Positions 23,850 through 32,592 of a stretch of DNA of 64,000 nucleotides are shown here, piece by piece. The notes under the pieces are model-generated. The model worked only from the letters and a program-made list of their open reading frames with translations, ran no database searches and was not told the DNA's origin. Positions within the stretch are counted from its first letter, which is position 1. The number at the start of each line of letters is the position of its first letter. Origin of the DNA: Mycolicibacterium novocastrense (GTDB taxonomy: Bacteria; Actinomycetota; Actinomycetes; Mycobacteriales; Mycobacteriaceae). The DNA is taken from positions 310,001-374,000 of the forward strand of contig NZ_BCTA01000002.1 in NCBI RefSeq assembly GCF_001570485.1, given 5' to 3'. A program made the position numbers and the translations under genes.

Positions 23850-24154
23850 GGGGTTTCCTGACCTGTCTCGCCCAGCCTGGTCGGGCGGGGCGTCGTGATG
23901 TGGGATACTCGACTCGGGTGACCGGCCGCCAACCGGGACCGGACACCCGAATGAAGACTTAGACGTGCGCGACCATCGCCACGCGTGATGCGGCGCCGAC
24001 CGTCCAGCCATCATTCAGACCGGCACCGGGATGGTCCCCAGTGGGCCCCTCGGAGCGAGACCACAACAAGCTCGGGCGACTCACCCGGGTCCATAGCGGA
24101 AGCCCTCGCGTGGCCGCGTCAAACATGACGCGCCCGGGGGCTTAAGGAGACTAC
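23850..24154 (+). promoter_or_regulatory. rne promoter and long 5' leader
   Basis: 305 nt without a gene. GATACT at 23904-23909 (in TGGGATACT) is a good -10 box and would start an RNA near 23916, leaving a leader of about 240 nt before the rne GTG. AAGGAG lies just before the start codon. Long rne leaders are used for autoregulation by RNase E in other bacteria; whether this one is so used is inference. Purine-rich and GC-rich segments could fold. Confidence 0.55.
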
Positions 24155-27031
24155 GTGGCCGAAGATGCCCCAACCGAAGACCTATCTGAAGACACGCGAG
24201 AAGCGCAGGACTCTCAGCCCGAATCGTTGAGGGTCGATTCGCTCGCCCAGGTGCTAGGCACCACCAACGAGCGGGTTCTTCAGGCGCTGACCGAGTTGGA
24301 CGGCCGCCCTCGCACCGCCGAATCGGCGGTCGCGCAGGACGAGGCGCAGCGCGTGCGTGAAGCGCTCGCCGACGGTGCCGACACAGCGCAGACGCCTCAA
24401 GCCGCGGATGCCGCCGGCGACCCGAACGGCGCCGCCCAACCCGCAGATGCCGCGGAACCGAGCAACGGAGACGAGCCGGAGTCCCGGCTGATTCTGGAGA
24501 CCCCCGAGGAGGCGCCGGAGCGCGCCGAATACATGCCGTTGTTCGTCGCGCCGCAGCCGGTCCGATTCGAGTACGACGATGACGACGATGATGACGACAA
24601 CGACGACGACGACGATGACGACGGCCAGGACGGCGAGGACGACCAGTCCGAGCGTCCCTCCGGTCGCCGTCGCCGCCGCGGCAGGCGCGGTCGGGGCCGC
24701 GGCCGCGGTGAGCAGAACGGTGACGACAGCGACGGCGACGCCAGTCAGGGCGGTTCTCAGGGCGGCGACCAGGACGGCGACGAGTCGGACGACTCCGACG
24801 AGGACAGCGGCGACGACGAGAGCATCGGCACCGATGGCGCCACCCGCCGTCGTCGTCGCCGCCGTCGTCGCAAGTCGGGATCGGGGGACGACAGCGACGC
24901 GGCCTCGCCGGACGACCCGCCCAACACCGTCGTGCACGAGCGCGAACCGCGGAAGTCGACCAGGAACGACAAGTCCGGCAGCGGTGACAGCGAGATCCAG
25001 GGCATCAGCGGGTCGACCCGGCTGGAGGCCAAACGGCAACGCAGGCGCGACGGCCGAGACGCCGGCAGGCGCCGCCCGCCCATCCTGAGCGAGGCCGAAT
25101 TCCTGGCCAGGCGCGAGGCCGTCGAACGGATGATGGTGGTCCGCGACAAGGTCCGCACCGAACCTCCGCACGAGGGTGCCCGCTACACCCAGATCGCGGT
25201 GCTCGAGGACGGCGTCGTCGTCGAGCACTTCGTGACCTCGGCGGCGTCTGCCTCCCTGGTCGGCAACATCTACCTCGGCATCGTGCAGAACGTGCTGCCC
25301 TCGATGGAGGCGGCCTTCGTCGACATCGGCCGCGGGCGCAACGGTGTCCTCTACGCCGGCGAGGTCAACTGGGAAGCCGCCGGACTCGGCGGCGCATCGC
25401 GCAAGATCGAACAGGCGCTCAAGCCGGGCGACTACGTCGTCGTCCAGGTCAGCAAGGACCCCGTCGGGCACAAGGGCGCCCGGTTGACGACGCAGGTGTC
25501 GCTGGCGGGCCGGTACCTGGTCTACGTGCCCGGCGCCTCGTCGACCGGCATCAGCCGCAAACTTCCCGACACGGAGCGGCAGCGTCTCAAGGAGATCCTG
25601 CGTGAGGTCGTTCCGCCCGACGCCGGGGTGATCATCCGCACCGCGTCCGAGGGCGTCAAAGAAGAAGACATCCGCAACGACGTCGAACGCCTCGCCAAAC
25701 GCTGGTCCGAGATCGAGGCCAAAGCCGCCGACATCACCGCCAAGAAGGCCGGTGCGGCAGTCGCGCTCTACGAGGAACCCGATGTGTTGGTCAAGGTGAT
25801 CCGCGACCTGTTCAACGAGGACTTCACGGGGTTGACGGTCTCCGGTGACGACGCCTGGAAGACCATCAACGACTATGTGAATTCGGTTGCGCCCGAACTC
25901 CTTCCGCGGTTGACGAAGTACGAGCCCGCTTCCCCCGACGGTCCCGACGTGTTCGCGGTGCACCGCATCGACGAGCAGCTGACCAAGGCGATGGACCGCA
26001 AGGTGTGGCTGCCGTCGGGCGGCACGCTCGTCATCGACCGCACCGAGGCCATGACCGTCGTCGACGTGAACACCGGCAAGTTCACCGGGTCGGGCGGCAA
26101 CCTCGAGCAGACCGTCACCCGCAACAACCTCGAGGCGGCCGAGGAGATCGTGCGTCAGCTCAGGCTGCGCGACATCGGCGGCATCGTGGTGATCGACTTC
26201 ATCGACATGGTGCTCGAGTCCAACCGCGACCTGGTGCTGCGGCGGCTGACCGAGGCGCTGGCCCGCGACCGGACCCGCCATCAGGTCTCCGAGGTGACCT
26301 CGCTGGGCCTGGTCCAGTTGACGCGCAAACGGCTCGGCACCGGTCTGGTGGAGGCGTTCTCGACGCCGTGTACCCACTGCGCCGGACGGGGGATCGTGTT
26401 GCACGGCGACCCGGTCGACTCGACCTCGAGCAGCGGGCGCAAGTCCGACACCGGCGGCCGGCGCGGTAAACGCGGCAAGCGCGGCGGCAAGTCCGACGAC
26501 GTCGCCGTGGCCAAGGTCCCGCCGCATCCCGCGGGCGAGCACCCGATGTTCAAGGCGATGGCGGCCGCCAACGGTCGCCACGACGCAGACGAGGACGAAA
26601 CCACCGACGACCAGCGCGGGGAGCAGAAGCCGGAGGAGGCCGCCGAGACCGAAGCGGAAGCTCACTCGGAGGCCATCCGGACCGCGGTGATCGAGTCGGG
26701 CGAGGACGATATCGAAGACCTCGAGGACGAGGACTTCGACGAGGATTCCGATGAGGACGACGAGTCCGACGAGGATTCCGATGAGGACGAAGACGAAATC
26801 GACCTGGATTCCGACGACGACGAAGACGACATCGACGACGACATCGAGGTCATCGGCGCCGACGACTCCGATGACGACGAGGATGAAGACTCGGACGACG
26901 GGGATTCAGACGAGGACGACGAGTCCGATGACTACGACACCAGGGGCGTCGGATCCGCGGCCGTCTCCGGAGGGCGGCACCGGCGCCGCGCGGCCGCGCG
27001 ACCTGCGGGCCCACCGCGCCGCGAGGGTTGA
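24155..27031 (+). CDS. rne: Ribonuclease E/G family endoribonuclease
   Basis: Single-strand endoribonuclease, 958 residues, central to mRNA decay and rRNA processing. The catalytic part lies in the middle: an S1 domain from about 345 (GNIYLGIVQNVLPSMEAAF), metal-binding D628 (VIDRTEAMTVVDVNTG) and D681 (VIDFIDM), and a zinc link CTHCAGRG with C739 and C742. The N-terminal 300 residues and the C-terminal 200 are disordered: runs of Asp alternate with Arg-rich blocks at the N side, and the C tail is very acidic. Mycobacterial RNase E is known to carry scaffold arms on both sides. GTG start with AAGGAG. Confidence 0.96.
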   Translation: MAEDAPTEDLSEDTREAQDSQPESLRVDSLAQVLGTTNERVLQALTELDGRPRTAESAVAQDEAQRVREALADGADTAQTPQAADAAGDPNGAAQPADAAEPSNGDEPESRLILETPEEAPERAEYMPLFVAPQPVRFEYDDDDDDDDNDDDDDDDGQDGEDDQSERPSGRRRRRGRRGRGRGRGEQNGDDSDGDASQGGSQGGDQDGDESDDSDEDSGDDESIGTDGATRRRRRRRRRKSGSGDDSDAASPDDPPNTVVHEREPRKSTRNDKSGSGDSEIQGISGSTRLEAKRQRRRDGRDAGRRRPPILSEAEFLARREAVERMMVVRDKVRTEPPHEGARYTQIAVLEDGVVVEHFVTSAASASLVGNIYLGIVQNVLPSMEAAFVDIGRGRNGVLYAGEVNWEAAGLGGASRKIEQALKPGDYVVVQVSKDPVGHKGARLTTQVSLAGRYLVYVPGASSTGISRKLPDTERQRLKEILREVVPPDAGVIIRTASEGVKEEDIRNDVERLAKRWSEIEAKAADITAKKAGAAVALYEEPDVLVKVIRDLFNEDFTGLTVSGDDAWKTINDYVNSVAPELLPRLTKYEPASPDGPDVFAVHRIDEQLTKAMDRKVWLPSGGTLVIDRTEAMTVVDVNTGKFTGSGGNLEQTVTRNNLEAAEEIVRQLRLRDIGGIVVIDFIDMVLESNRDLVLRRLTEALARDRTRHQVSEVTSLGLVQLTRKRLGTGLVEAFSTPCTHCAGRGIVLHGDPVDSTSSSGRKSDTGGRRGKRGKRGGKSDDVAVAKVPPHPAGEHPMFKAMAAANGRHDADEDETTDDQRGEQKPEEAAETEAEAHSEAIRTAVIESGEDDIEDLEDEDFDEDSDEDDESDEDSDEDEDEIDLDSDDDEDDIDDDIEVIGADDSDDDEDEDSDDGDSDEDDESDDYDTRGVGSAAVSGGRHRRRAAARPAGPPRREG

Positions 27032-27071
27032 GCTGGTGGCCGGGCGCCCACGAGCCGTGACCTGCGGTGAT

Positions 27072-27101
27072 TTGACCCTCATGCGGCGGCTCAAGTAGCC
27101 T
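27072..27101 (+). promoter_or_regulatory. Predicted promoter of rplU-rpmA
   Basis: TTGACC (27072-27077) and TAGCCT (27096-27101) spaced 18 nt, in the 181-nt gap after rne. It would give a leader of about 105 nt. Consensus match only. Confidence 0.5.
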
Positions 27102-27212
27102 TGAGCAGTTGTCGCCAGGCTGGACCATGCGAGTCGGCGACAGTCGCAAACCCAGACCAGCGCAGCGGGAAATCGCGCGCGCCCAGTGAACGACGTAGGA
27201 GTAGCAAGCACG

Positions 27213-27524
27213 ATGGCCACGTACGCAATCGTCAAGACCGGCGGCAAGCAGTACAAGGTCGCCGTCGGCGACGTGGTGAAGGTCGAGAAGCTCGAGTCCG
27301 AGCCCGGCGCCAGCGTCTCGTTGCCCGTGGCCCTCGTCGTCGACGGGTCGAAGGTGACCTCCGACGCCAAGTCGCTGGAGAAGGTCGCCGTCACCGGTGA
27401 GATCCTCGAGCACACCAAGGGCCCGAAGATCCGCATCCACAAGTTCAAGAACAAGACCGGCTACCACAAGCGGCAGGGTCACCGTCAGCAGCTGACCGTC
27501 CTCAAGGTCACCGGGATCAAGTAG
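27213..27524 (+). CDS. rplU: 50S ribosomal protein L21
   Basis: A 103-residue L21, the normal length, beginning [16 protein letters not shown] and ending with the conserved [17 protein letters not shown]. It contacts 23S rRNA. GTAGGAG lies 11 nt before the ATG; an upstream in-frame ATG at 27186 would add 9 residues not found in the family. Followed 11 nt later by rpmA, the usual pair. Confidence 0.98.
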   Translation: MATYAIVKTGGKQYKVAVGDVVKVEKLESEPGASVSLPVALVVDGSKVTSDAKSLEKVAVTGEILEHTKGPKIRIHKFKNKTGYHKRQGHRQQLTVLKVTGIK

Positions 27525-27535
27525 AGGAACCAGAC

Positions 27536-27802
27536 ATGGCACACAAGAAGGGCGCTTCCAGCTCGCGTAACGGTCGCGACTCCGCCGCGCAGCGGCTCGG
27601 GGTCAAGCGGTTCGGCGGCCAGATCGTCAAGGCCGGCGAAATCCTGGTGCGGCAGCGCGGTACCCATTTCCATCCCGGCACCAACGTCGGCCGCGGCGGT
27701 GACGACACCCTGTTCGCCACCGCCCCCGGTGCCGTCGAGTTCGGCTCCAAGCGCGGTCGCAAGACCGTCAGCGTCGTTCGACCGGCGCCGCAGGAGGCCT
27801 GA
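27536..27802 (+). CDS. rpmA: 50S ribosomal protein L27
   Basis: An 88-residue L27 starting [16 protein letters not shown]; the N-terminal arm reaches the peptidyl-transferase centre. No N-terminal cleavage extension of the Firmicute type is present. It is preceded by GAGGAACC and lies between rplU and obg, the conserved order. Confidence 0.98.
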   Translation: MAHKKGASSSRNGRDSAAQRLGVKRFGGQIVKAGEILVRQRGTHFHPGTNVGRGGDDTLFATAPGAVEFGSKRGRKTVSVVRPAPQEA

Positions 27803-27883
27803 CTTCCTGCCGCGAATGTGATGCTGCTGCGACTTCCCGGCTGAAGCTGGCAGTAGCTCACACCTCACGGAAAGGAAGGACCG

Positions 27884-29329
27884 ATGCCTCGCTTCGTCGA
27901 CCGCGTCGTCATCCATGCGCGGGCCGGCAACGGCGGCAACGGTTGCGCCTCGGTCCACCGTGAGAAGTTCAAACCCCTCGGCGGCCCCGACGGCGGTAAC
28001 GGGGGCCGAGGCGGCAGCGTGATTTTCGTCGTCGACCCGCAGGTGCACACGCTGCTCGATTTCCACTTCCATCCCCACGTCGTCGCGCCCTCGGGCAAGC
28101 AGGGTGCCGGCGGCAACCGGGACGGGGCAGCGGGCGCCGACCTCGAGGTCAAGGTTCCCGACGGCACGGTCGTGCTCGACGAGGACGGCCGTCTGCTCGC
28201 CGACCTCGTCGGCGCGGGCACCCGCTTCGAAGCGGCCGCCGGTGGCCGCGGAGGCCTGGGCAACGCCGCGCTGGCATCGCGCGCACGCAAGGCGCCGGGC
28301 TTCGCGCTGCTCGGGGAGAAGGGTCAGGTCCGCGACCTGACGCTGGAACTCAAGACCGTCGCCGACGTCGGACTTGTCGGCTTCCCCTCCGCGGGCAAGT
28401 CCTCCCTGGTGTCGGTGATCTCGGCGGCCAAACCCAAGATCGCCGACTATCCGTTCACGACGCTGGCGCCCAACCTCGGCGTGGTGTCCGCGGGCGGCAA
28501 CACCTTCACCGTCGCCGACGTGCCCGGCCTCATCCCCGGCGCCTCACAGGGGCGTGGGCTGGGACTGGACTTCCTGCGACACATCGAACGCTGCGCGGTG
28601 CTGGTGCACGTGGTCGACTGCGCGACGATGGAACCCGGGCGCGATCCCGTCTCCGACATCGACGCGCTGGAAGCCGAGCTCGCCGCGTACACCCCGACGC
28701 TGCAAGGCGATTCGACGCTGGGTGACCTCGCCGAACGTCCGCGTGCGGTGGTGTTGAACAAGATCGACGTGCCCGATGCCCGCGAATTGGCCGAATTCGT
28801 CCGCGAGGAGATCGGGCGCCGCTACGGCTGGCCCGTCTTCGAGGTGTCCACCGTGACCCGGGAAGGGTTGCGGCCGTTGACGTTCGCGCTGTGGGAGATG
28901 GTGTCGGCCTACCGCGATGCGCAACCGCCGGTGGTGCCGCGTCGACCCGTCATCCGTCCCGTCCCCGTGGACGAGAGCGGTTTCACCGTCGAGCCGGACG
29001 GACACGGCGGCTTCGTCGTACACGGCGTCCGGCCCGAACGCTGGGTCGCCCAAACCGATTTCGACAACGACGAGGCGGTCGGCTACCTCGGTGACCGGCT
29101 GGCGCGCCTGGGTGTCGAGGATGAGCTGTTGAAGCTGGGCGCACGGCCCGGATGCGCGGTGACGATCGGTGAAGTCACCTTCGACTGGGAGCCACAGACA
29201 CCGGCCGGGGTCGACGTGCCGATGTCGGGTCGCGGCACGGATCAGCGCCTCGAGCAGACCGATCGTGTCGGGGCCGCCGAACGCAAGGCCGCGCGGCGGG
29301 AACGGCGGCGCCCCGGCGGCGAATCATGA
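27884..29329 (+). CDS. obg: Obg/CgtA GTPase
   Basis: Ribosome-assembly and stress GTPase of 481 residues. The glycine-rich Obg fold covers 1-155 ([17 protein letters not shown]), the G domain has G1 GFPSAGKS (166-173), DVPG G3 near 213 and NKID G4 near 288, and a C-terminal OCT domain occupies about 350-430. The last 50 residues are charged and variable. AAAGGAAGG lies before the ATG. The stop overlaps proB by 4 nt. Confidence 0.97.
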   Translation: MPRFVDRVVIHARAGNGGNGCASVHREKFKPLGGPDGGNGGRGGSVIFVVDPQVHTLLDFHFHPHVVAPSGKQGAGGNRDGAAGADLEVKVPDGTVVLDEDGRLLADLVGAGTRFEAAAGGRGGLGNAALASRARKAPGFALLGEKGQVRDLTLELKTVADVGLVGFPSAGKSSLVSVISAAKPKIADYPFTTLAPNLGVVSAGGNTFTVADVPGLIPGASQGRGLGLDFLRHIERCAVLVHVVDCATMEPGRDPVSDIDALEAELAAYTPTLQGDSTLGDLAERPRAVVLNKIDVPDARELAEFVREEIGRRYGWPVFEVSTVTREGLRPLTFALWEMVSAYRDAQPPVVPRRPVIRPVPVDESGFTVEPDGHGGFVVHGVRPERWVAQTDFDNDEAVGYLGDRLARLGVEDELLKLGARPGCAVTIGEVTFDWEPQTPAGVDVPMSGRGTDQRLEQTDRVGAAERKAARRERRRPGGES

Positions 29330-30462
29330 CGGCTTCGCCGCGCGCAGCGGACTCCGCGCACCGGGAAGCGGTCCGCACCGCGCGCAGCATCGTCGTGAAA
29401 ATCGGCACCACCGCGCTGACCACACCGGCGGGGGTGTTCGACGCCAGCAGGCTCGCGGTGCTGGTCGAGGCCATCGAGGGCCGGATGCGGGCCGGCTCGG
29501 ACGTGGTGATCGTGTCGTCGGGAGCGATCGCGGCGGGCATCGAACCGCTGCGGCTGAACAGACGTCCCGCCGACCTGGCCACCAAACAGGCGGCCGCCAG
29601 CGTCGGTCAGGTCGCACTGGTCAACGCGTGGAGCGCGGCCTTCGCGCGCTATGACCGCACCGTGGGCCAGGTGCTGCTGACCGCGCACGACATCTCGATG
29701 CGGGTGCAGCACACCAACGCCCAGCGCACGCTCGACCGGTTGCGGGCGCTGCACGCGGTGGCGATCGTCAACGAGAACGACACCGTGGCCACCAACGAGA
29801 TCCGGTTCGGCGACAACGACCGACTTTCGGCGCTGGTCGCGCACCTCGTCGGGGCCGATGCGCTGATCCTGCTGTCCGACATCGACGGTCTGTACGACTC
29901 GGATCCGCGAAAAGCGCGCGAAACAGGCGGGGCGCGCTTGATCTCCGAGGTCGCGGGGCCCGACGACCTCGACGGCGTGGTGGCCGGCACGGGCAGCCAT
30001 CTGGGTACCGGCGGGATGGCCTCGAAGCTGTCGTCGGCGTTGTTGGCCGCCGACGCGGGGGTACCGGTGTTGTTGGCGGCGGCCTCGGATGCGGCGACCG
30101 CGCTGGCCGACGCGTCCGTCGGCACGGTGTTCGCGCCGCGGCCCGAGCGGATGTCGGCGCGCCGGTTCTGGGTGCGCTACGCCGCCGAGGCCGCAGGTGC
30201 GCTGACGCTCGACGACGGAGCGGTGCGCGCGGTGGTCACGCAGCGACGCTCGCTGCTGCCCGCCGGTATCACCGCGGTGTCGGGGCGCTTCTACGGCGGC
30301 GACGTCGTGGAGTTGCGCGCCCAGGACGGGACGATGGTGGCGCGCGGCGTCGTCGCCTACGACCGCGGCGAGCTGACCACAATGTTGGGCCGCTCGACGT
30401 CGGATCTGGCTCCGGAGCTGCGCCGACCCGCCGTGCACGCCGACGACCTGGTGGCCGTCTGA
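29326..30462 (+). CDS. proB: Glutamate 5-kinase
   Basis: First enzyme of proline synthesis, 378 residues, phosphorylating glutamate. The amino-acid kinase domain ([10 protein letters not shown] near 24, VSSGAIAAG near 65, [17 protein letters not shown] near 148) is followed by a PUA domain from about 285. Its ATG overlaps the obg stop (ATGA). proA, for the next step, is 12 kb downstream. It ends 9 nt from a convergent gene. Confidence 0.97.
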   Translation: MTASPRAADSAHREAVRTARSIVVKIGTTALTTPAGVFDASRLAVLVEAIEGRMRAGSDVVIVSSGAIAAGIEPLRLNRRPADLATKQAAASVGQVALVNAWSAAFARYDRTVGQVLLTAHDISMRVQHTNAQRTLDRLRALHAVAIVNENDTVATNEIRFGDNDRLSALVAHLVGADALILLSDIDGLYDSDPRKARETGGARLISEVAGPDDLDGVVAGTGSHLGTGGMASKLSSALLAADAGVPVLLAAASDAATALADASVGTVFAPRPERMSARRFWVRYAAEAAGALTLDDGAVRAVVTQRRSLLPAGITAVSGRFYGGDVVELRAQDGTMVARGVVAYDRGELTTMLGRSTSDLAPELRRPAVHADDLVAV

Positions 30463-30471
30463 GTCGGTGCG

Positions 30472-31143
30472 CTAGTGATCGCCCAGCGATCGGATGCGCG
30501 CCGAGATCCCCTCGAGCACCGCCTTGATCTGGTCGGCGCGCTCATCGGCGCTGGCCATGACGTCGTCATCGGCGGGTTGCACCGTCACGTCGTTGGCCTC
30601 CGCCGTGGCCTCGAAGCACTCGCGGACCACCGGATCGGCCAGGATCACCGCCGCCAGCATTCCCGGCGTGAGTTCGCGAGTGCGCAGCAGGCCGTCGTAG
30701 CGCACCTCTGCCGGGATCCGAATCTCCAGCGCGCCGCCTTCGAGTTGCTGTTTGGCCGCGGCCAGCAGAAGCGTCAGCGCCGCACGGGAGACCGCGCCGA
30801 GCACCTTGCGCCGGAACGGGAACCAGGGCAGGGGCAGCTTGTCGATCTGCTTGTCCACTCCGCCCGTGAACAGGTACTCGATCAGGCTGCGGGTCCGGAC
30901 CTCTTCGACCTGCGCCCATTCGACGGTGTCCCCGTCGAATTCGACCGAGTCCTCGCTGATGGCCACGCCGCCGAAGTGGTTGAGCTTGCGCACCAGCCAC
31001 CGCAGCTTGTCCGGGGTCAGCGAATGCTCGGCGATCACGTCGCCGATGCCCAGTGCCCACCGGCCGGTGACCGGCCCGGGATCAGGGCGATGCCGGTCGA
31101 TCAGCTCACGCAGCCACGAAGCGTCCTCGGATGTCTGCGTCAC
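30472..31143 (-). CDS. Uncharacterised protein cotranscribed with a sirtuin
   Basis: A 223-residue protein of unknown family. The GTG start overlaps the stop of the sirtuin gene (GTGA), so both are made from one mRNA; a longer in-frame extension upstream is antisense to the sirtuin frame and not real. It has amphipathic segments, a central hydrophobic stretch (KVLGAVSRAALTLLLAAAK near 122-140), no signal peptide, and a C-terminal helix (ADERADQIKAVLEGISARI). It may act on or with the deacetylase; this rests only on the gene pairing. Confidence 0.75.
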   Translation of the reverse strand: MTQTSEDASWLRELIDRHRPDPGPVTGRWALGIGDVIAEHSLTPDKLRWLVRKLNHFGGVAISEDSVEFDGDTVEWAQVEEVRTRSLIEYLFTGGVDKQIDKLPLPWFPFRRKVLGAVSRAALTLLLAAAKQQLEGGALEIRIPAEVRYDGLLRTRELTPGMLAAVILADPVVRECFEATAEANDVTVQPADDDVMASADERADQIKAVLEGISARIRSLGDH

Positions 31144-31991
31144 GCCGTCATTCCCACCGAAGTCGCGACGCCGGGCAGCTCGTCGGCCAACAACGCCAGC
31201 ATGGGGGAGCACCCGTTGTCGACCTTGACCGTCGCCAGCGCGTCGCCGCGGGTGGGTCCGCGGTTGACGATCGCGATCGGCATTCCGGCCGCCGCGGCGT
31301 GGCGCACGAACCGGTAGCCCGAGTACACCGTCAGCGACGACCCGGCCACCAGCAGGACGTCGGCCGCATCGACCATCGAATACGCCTGAGCCACACGCTC
31401 TTTCGGGACGCTCTCGCCGAAATAGACGATGTCGGGTTTGAGCATGCCGCCGCACCGCGGGCATTTGACGACGCGAAACGATGTGGTCTCGCCGACGACG
31501 GCATCGGCGTCCGGAGCGACCGCGATCCCGCCCACCGACTCCGCGACCCGCTGGGCGAACCCGGGGTTGGCCGCCTCCAGCAGTTCGGCCAGGGCGGCCC
31601 GCGTCATCGTGTGCGCACACTCGAGGCAGATCACCTGCGCGTAGGTGCCGTGGAGGTTGACGACGTTGGCGCTGCCCGCCTTGCTGTGCAGCAGGTCGAC
31701 GTTCTGGGTGATCAGCGCCGACACCACACCCGCCGCCTCGAGCGCGGCCAGGGCCCGGTGGCCGGCGTTGGGCAGCGTGGCGTCCATATGGCGCCAGCCG
31801 AGGTGGTTGCGGGCCCAGTAGCGCTGCCGGAAGACGGGGTCGGAGGTGAACTGGCGGATCGTCATGGGGTTGCTCGGCGGCGAGTCCGGGCCGCGGTAGT
31901 CGGGGATTCCCGAGTCGGTGGACATCCCCGCGCCGGTGAGCACCGCGATCCGCCGGTTGCGCAGCAGGGCGACGAGTTCGGGTGCGTCCAC
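31140..31991 (-). CDS. Sir2-family NAD-dependent protein deacylase
   Basis: Sirtuin of 283 residues that removes acyl groups from lysines, consuming NAD. Conserved blocks are VLTGAGMSTDSGIPDYRG (17-34), TQNVDLLHSKAG near 95, catalytic H114 (LHGTYAQV), zinc cysteines C122/C125 and C177/C180, and VAGSSLTVYSGYRF near 217. It lacks the Tyr and Arg pair of SirT5-type desuccinylases in an obvious place, so acyl preference is uncertain. The start is a GTG with TACCCT 7 nt upstream, consistent with a leaderless message. Confidence 0.92.
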   Translation of the reverse strand: MDAPELVALLRNRRIAVLTGAGMSTDSGIPDYRGPDSPPSNPMTIRQFTSDPVFRQRYWARNHLGWRHMDATLPNAGHRALAALEAAGVVSALITQNVDLLHSKAGSANVVNLHGTYAQVICLECAHTMTRAALAELLEAANPGFAQRVAESVGGIAVAPDADAVVGETTSFRVVKCPRCGGMLKPDIVYFGESVPKERVAQAYSMVDAADVLLVAGSSLTVYSGYRFVRHAAAAGMPIAIVNRGPTRGDALATVKVDNGCSPMLALLADELPGVATSVGMTA

Positions 31992-31998
31992 CTGATCG

Positions 31999-32004
31999 AG
32001 GGTA
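31999..32004 (-). promoter_or_regulatory. -10 hexamer for a leaderless sirtuin transcript
   Basis: TACCCT on the minus strand lies 7 nt before the sirtuin GTG, placing the start point at the start codon. Confidence 0.45.
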
Positions 32005-32037
32005 GGCGCTTGGCCGAGGTTCGGCGTCAGCGGTGCT

Positions 32038-32082
32038 TAAGGGGTTGATCGCACGCACCACATGCGTGCGATCAACCCCTTA
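32038..32082 (-). terminator. Perfect 20-bp hairpin after the molybdopterin oxidoreductase operon
   Basis: Arms 32038-32057 and 32063-32082 are perfect 20-nt inverted repeats around the loop CCACA. It lies 31 nt past the last gene of the minus-strand operon and before the sirtuin promoter. There is no U-tract, so it would be an I-shaped mycobacterial terminator or an mRNA 3' stabiliser. Confidence 0.8.
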
Positions 32083-32112
32083 GCGCATAGTTCGCGCGCA
32101 TCAGGTCTTCGG

Positions 32113-32592
32113 TCAGTTCGCCAGCGCCTGTGGCGACAACTCCTTGAGCATCGCATTCGCCCACCGCATCTGCCGCAGAGCTTGCGGATGGCACCGCTGG
32201 GTGAGTTCTAGCAGCCGCTCGTCCTTGGCGGCTTGTGCGCCCTGGGCCAGCAGTTCCCAGTCGAGCGAAACTCCGGCCGCCAGCCGGTGCAGCCGCCTCA
32301 AGTCCGCCAACAACAGAAGGGCGGGCTCGGGTCGGCGGCCGAGGCGGTCGCTGATCCACTGCTGGGCCGTCTCGGTGACGGCCTTGGTTCGTGGATGCGC
32401 ACGCAACCGGACGCCGTAGCGGGGACCGATCTGCGCGATCAGTTCGACGTGTTCGCGCGACCAGACGGTGAGGTCATTGGCGACGTGATGGATGCCGTGG
32501 TCGTTGTGGTGGCGCGCGGCGATCGCATCGAGTGAGCGCGCCAGCCGCAGTTCGGAGCGGTGCAGTTCACGTAGCGACAAGCCGAGTTTCAT
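32113..32592 (-). CDS. Helical histidine-rich protein of unknown function
   Basis: A 159-residue protein, mostly helical. Residues 9-50 contain spaced acidic residues and histidines (ELHRSELRLARSLDAIA, then RHHNDHGIHHVANDL and SREHVEL), a pattern suggesting a metal- or haem-binding helical bundle, though I cannot assign a family. It overlaps the oxidoreductase stop by 4 nt (ATGA), so it is coupled to that enzyme and may be a chaperone or partner. No signal peptide or Cys pair; one Cys near 133. Confidence 0.7.
   Translation of the reverse strand: MKLGLSLRELHRSELRLARSLDAIAARHHNDHGIHHVANDLTVWSREHVELIAQIGPRYGVRLRAHPRTKAVTETAQQWISDRLGRRPEPALLLLADLRRLHRLAAGVSLDWELLAQGAQAAKDERLLELTQRCHPQALRQMRWANAMLKELSPQALAN

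Noticed and set aside
24254..26665. An open frame of about 800 codons antisense to rne
   Set aside because: It mirrors the GC-rich, repetitive rne sequence, has low-complexity Val/Leu/Gly content and no domain; rne is certain.
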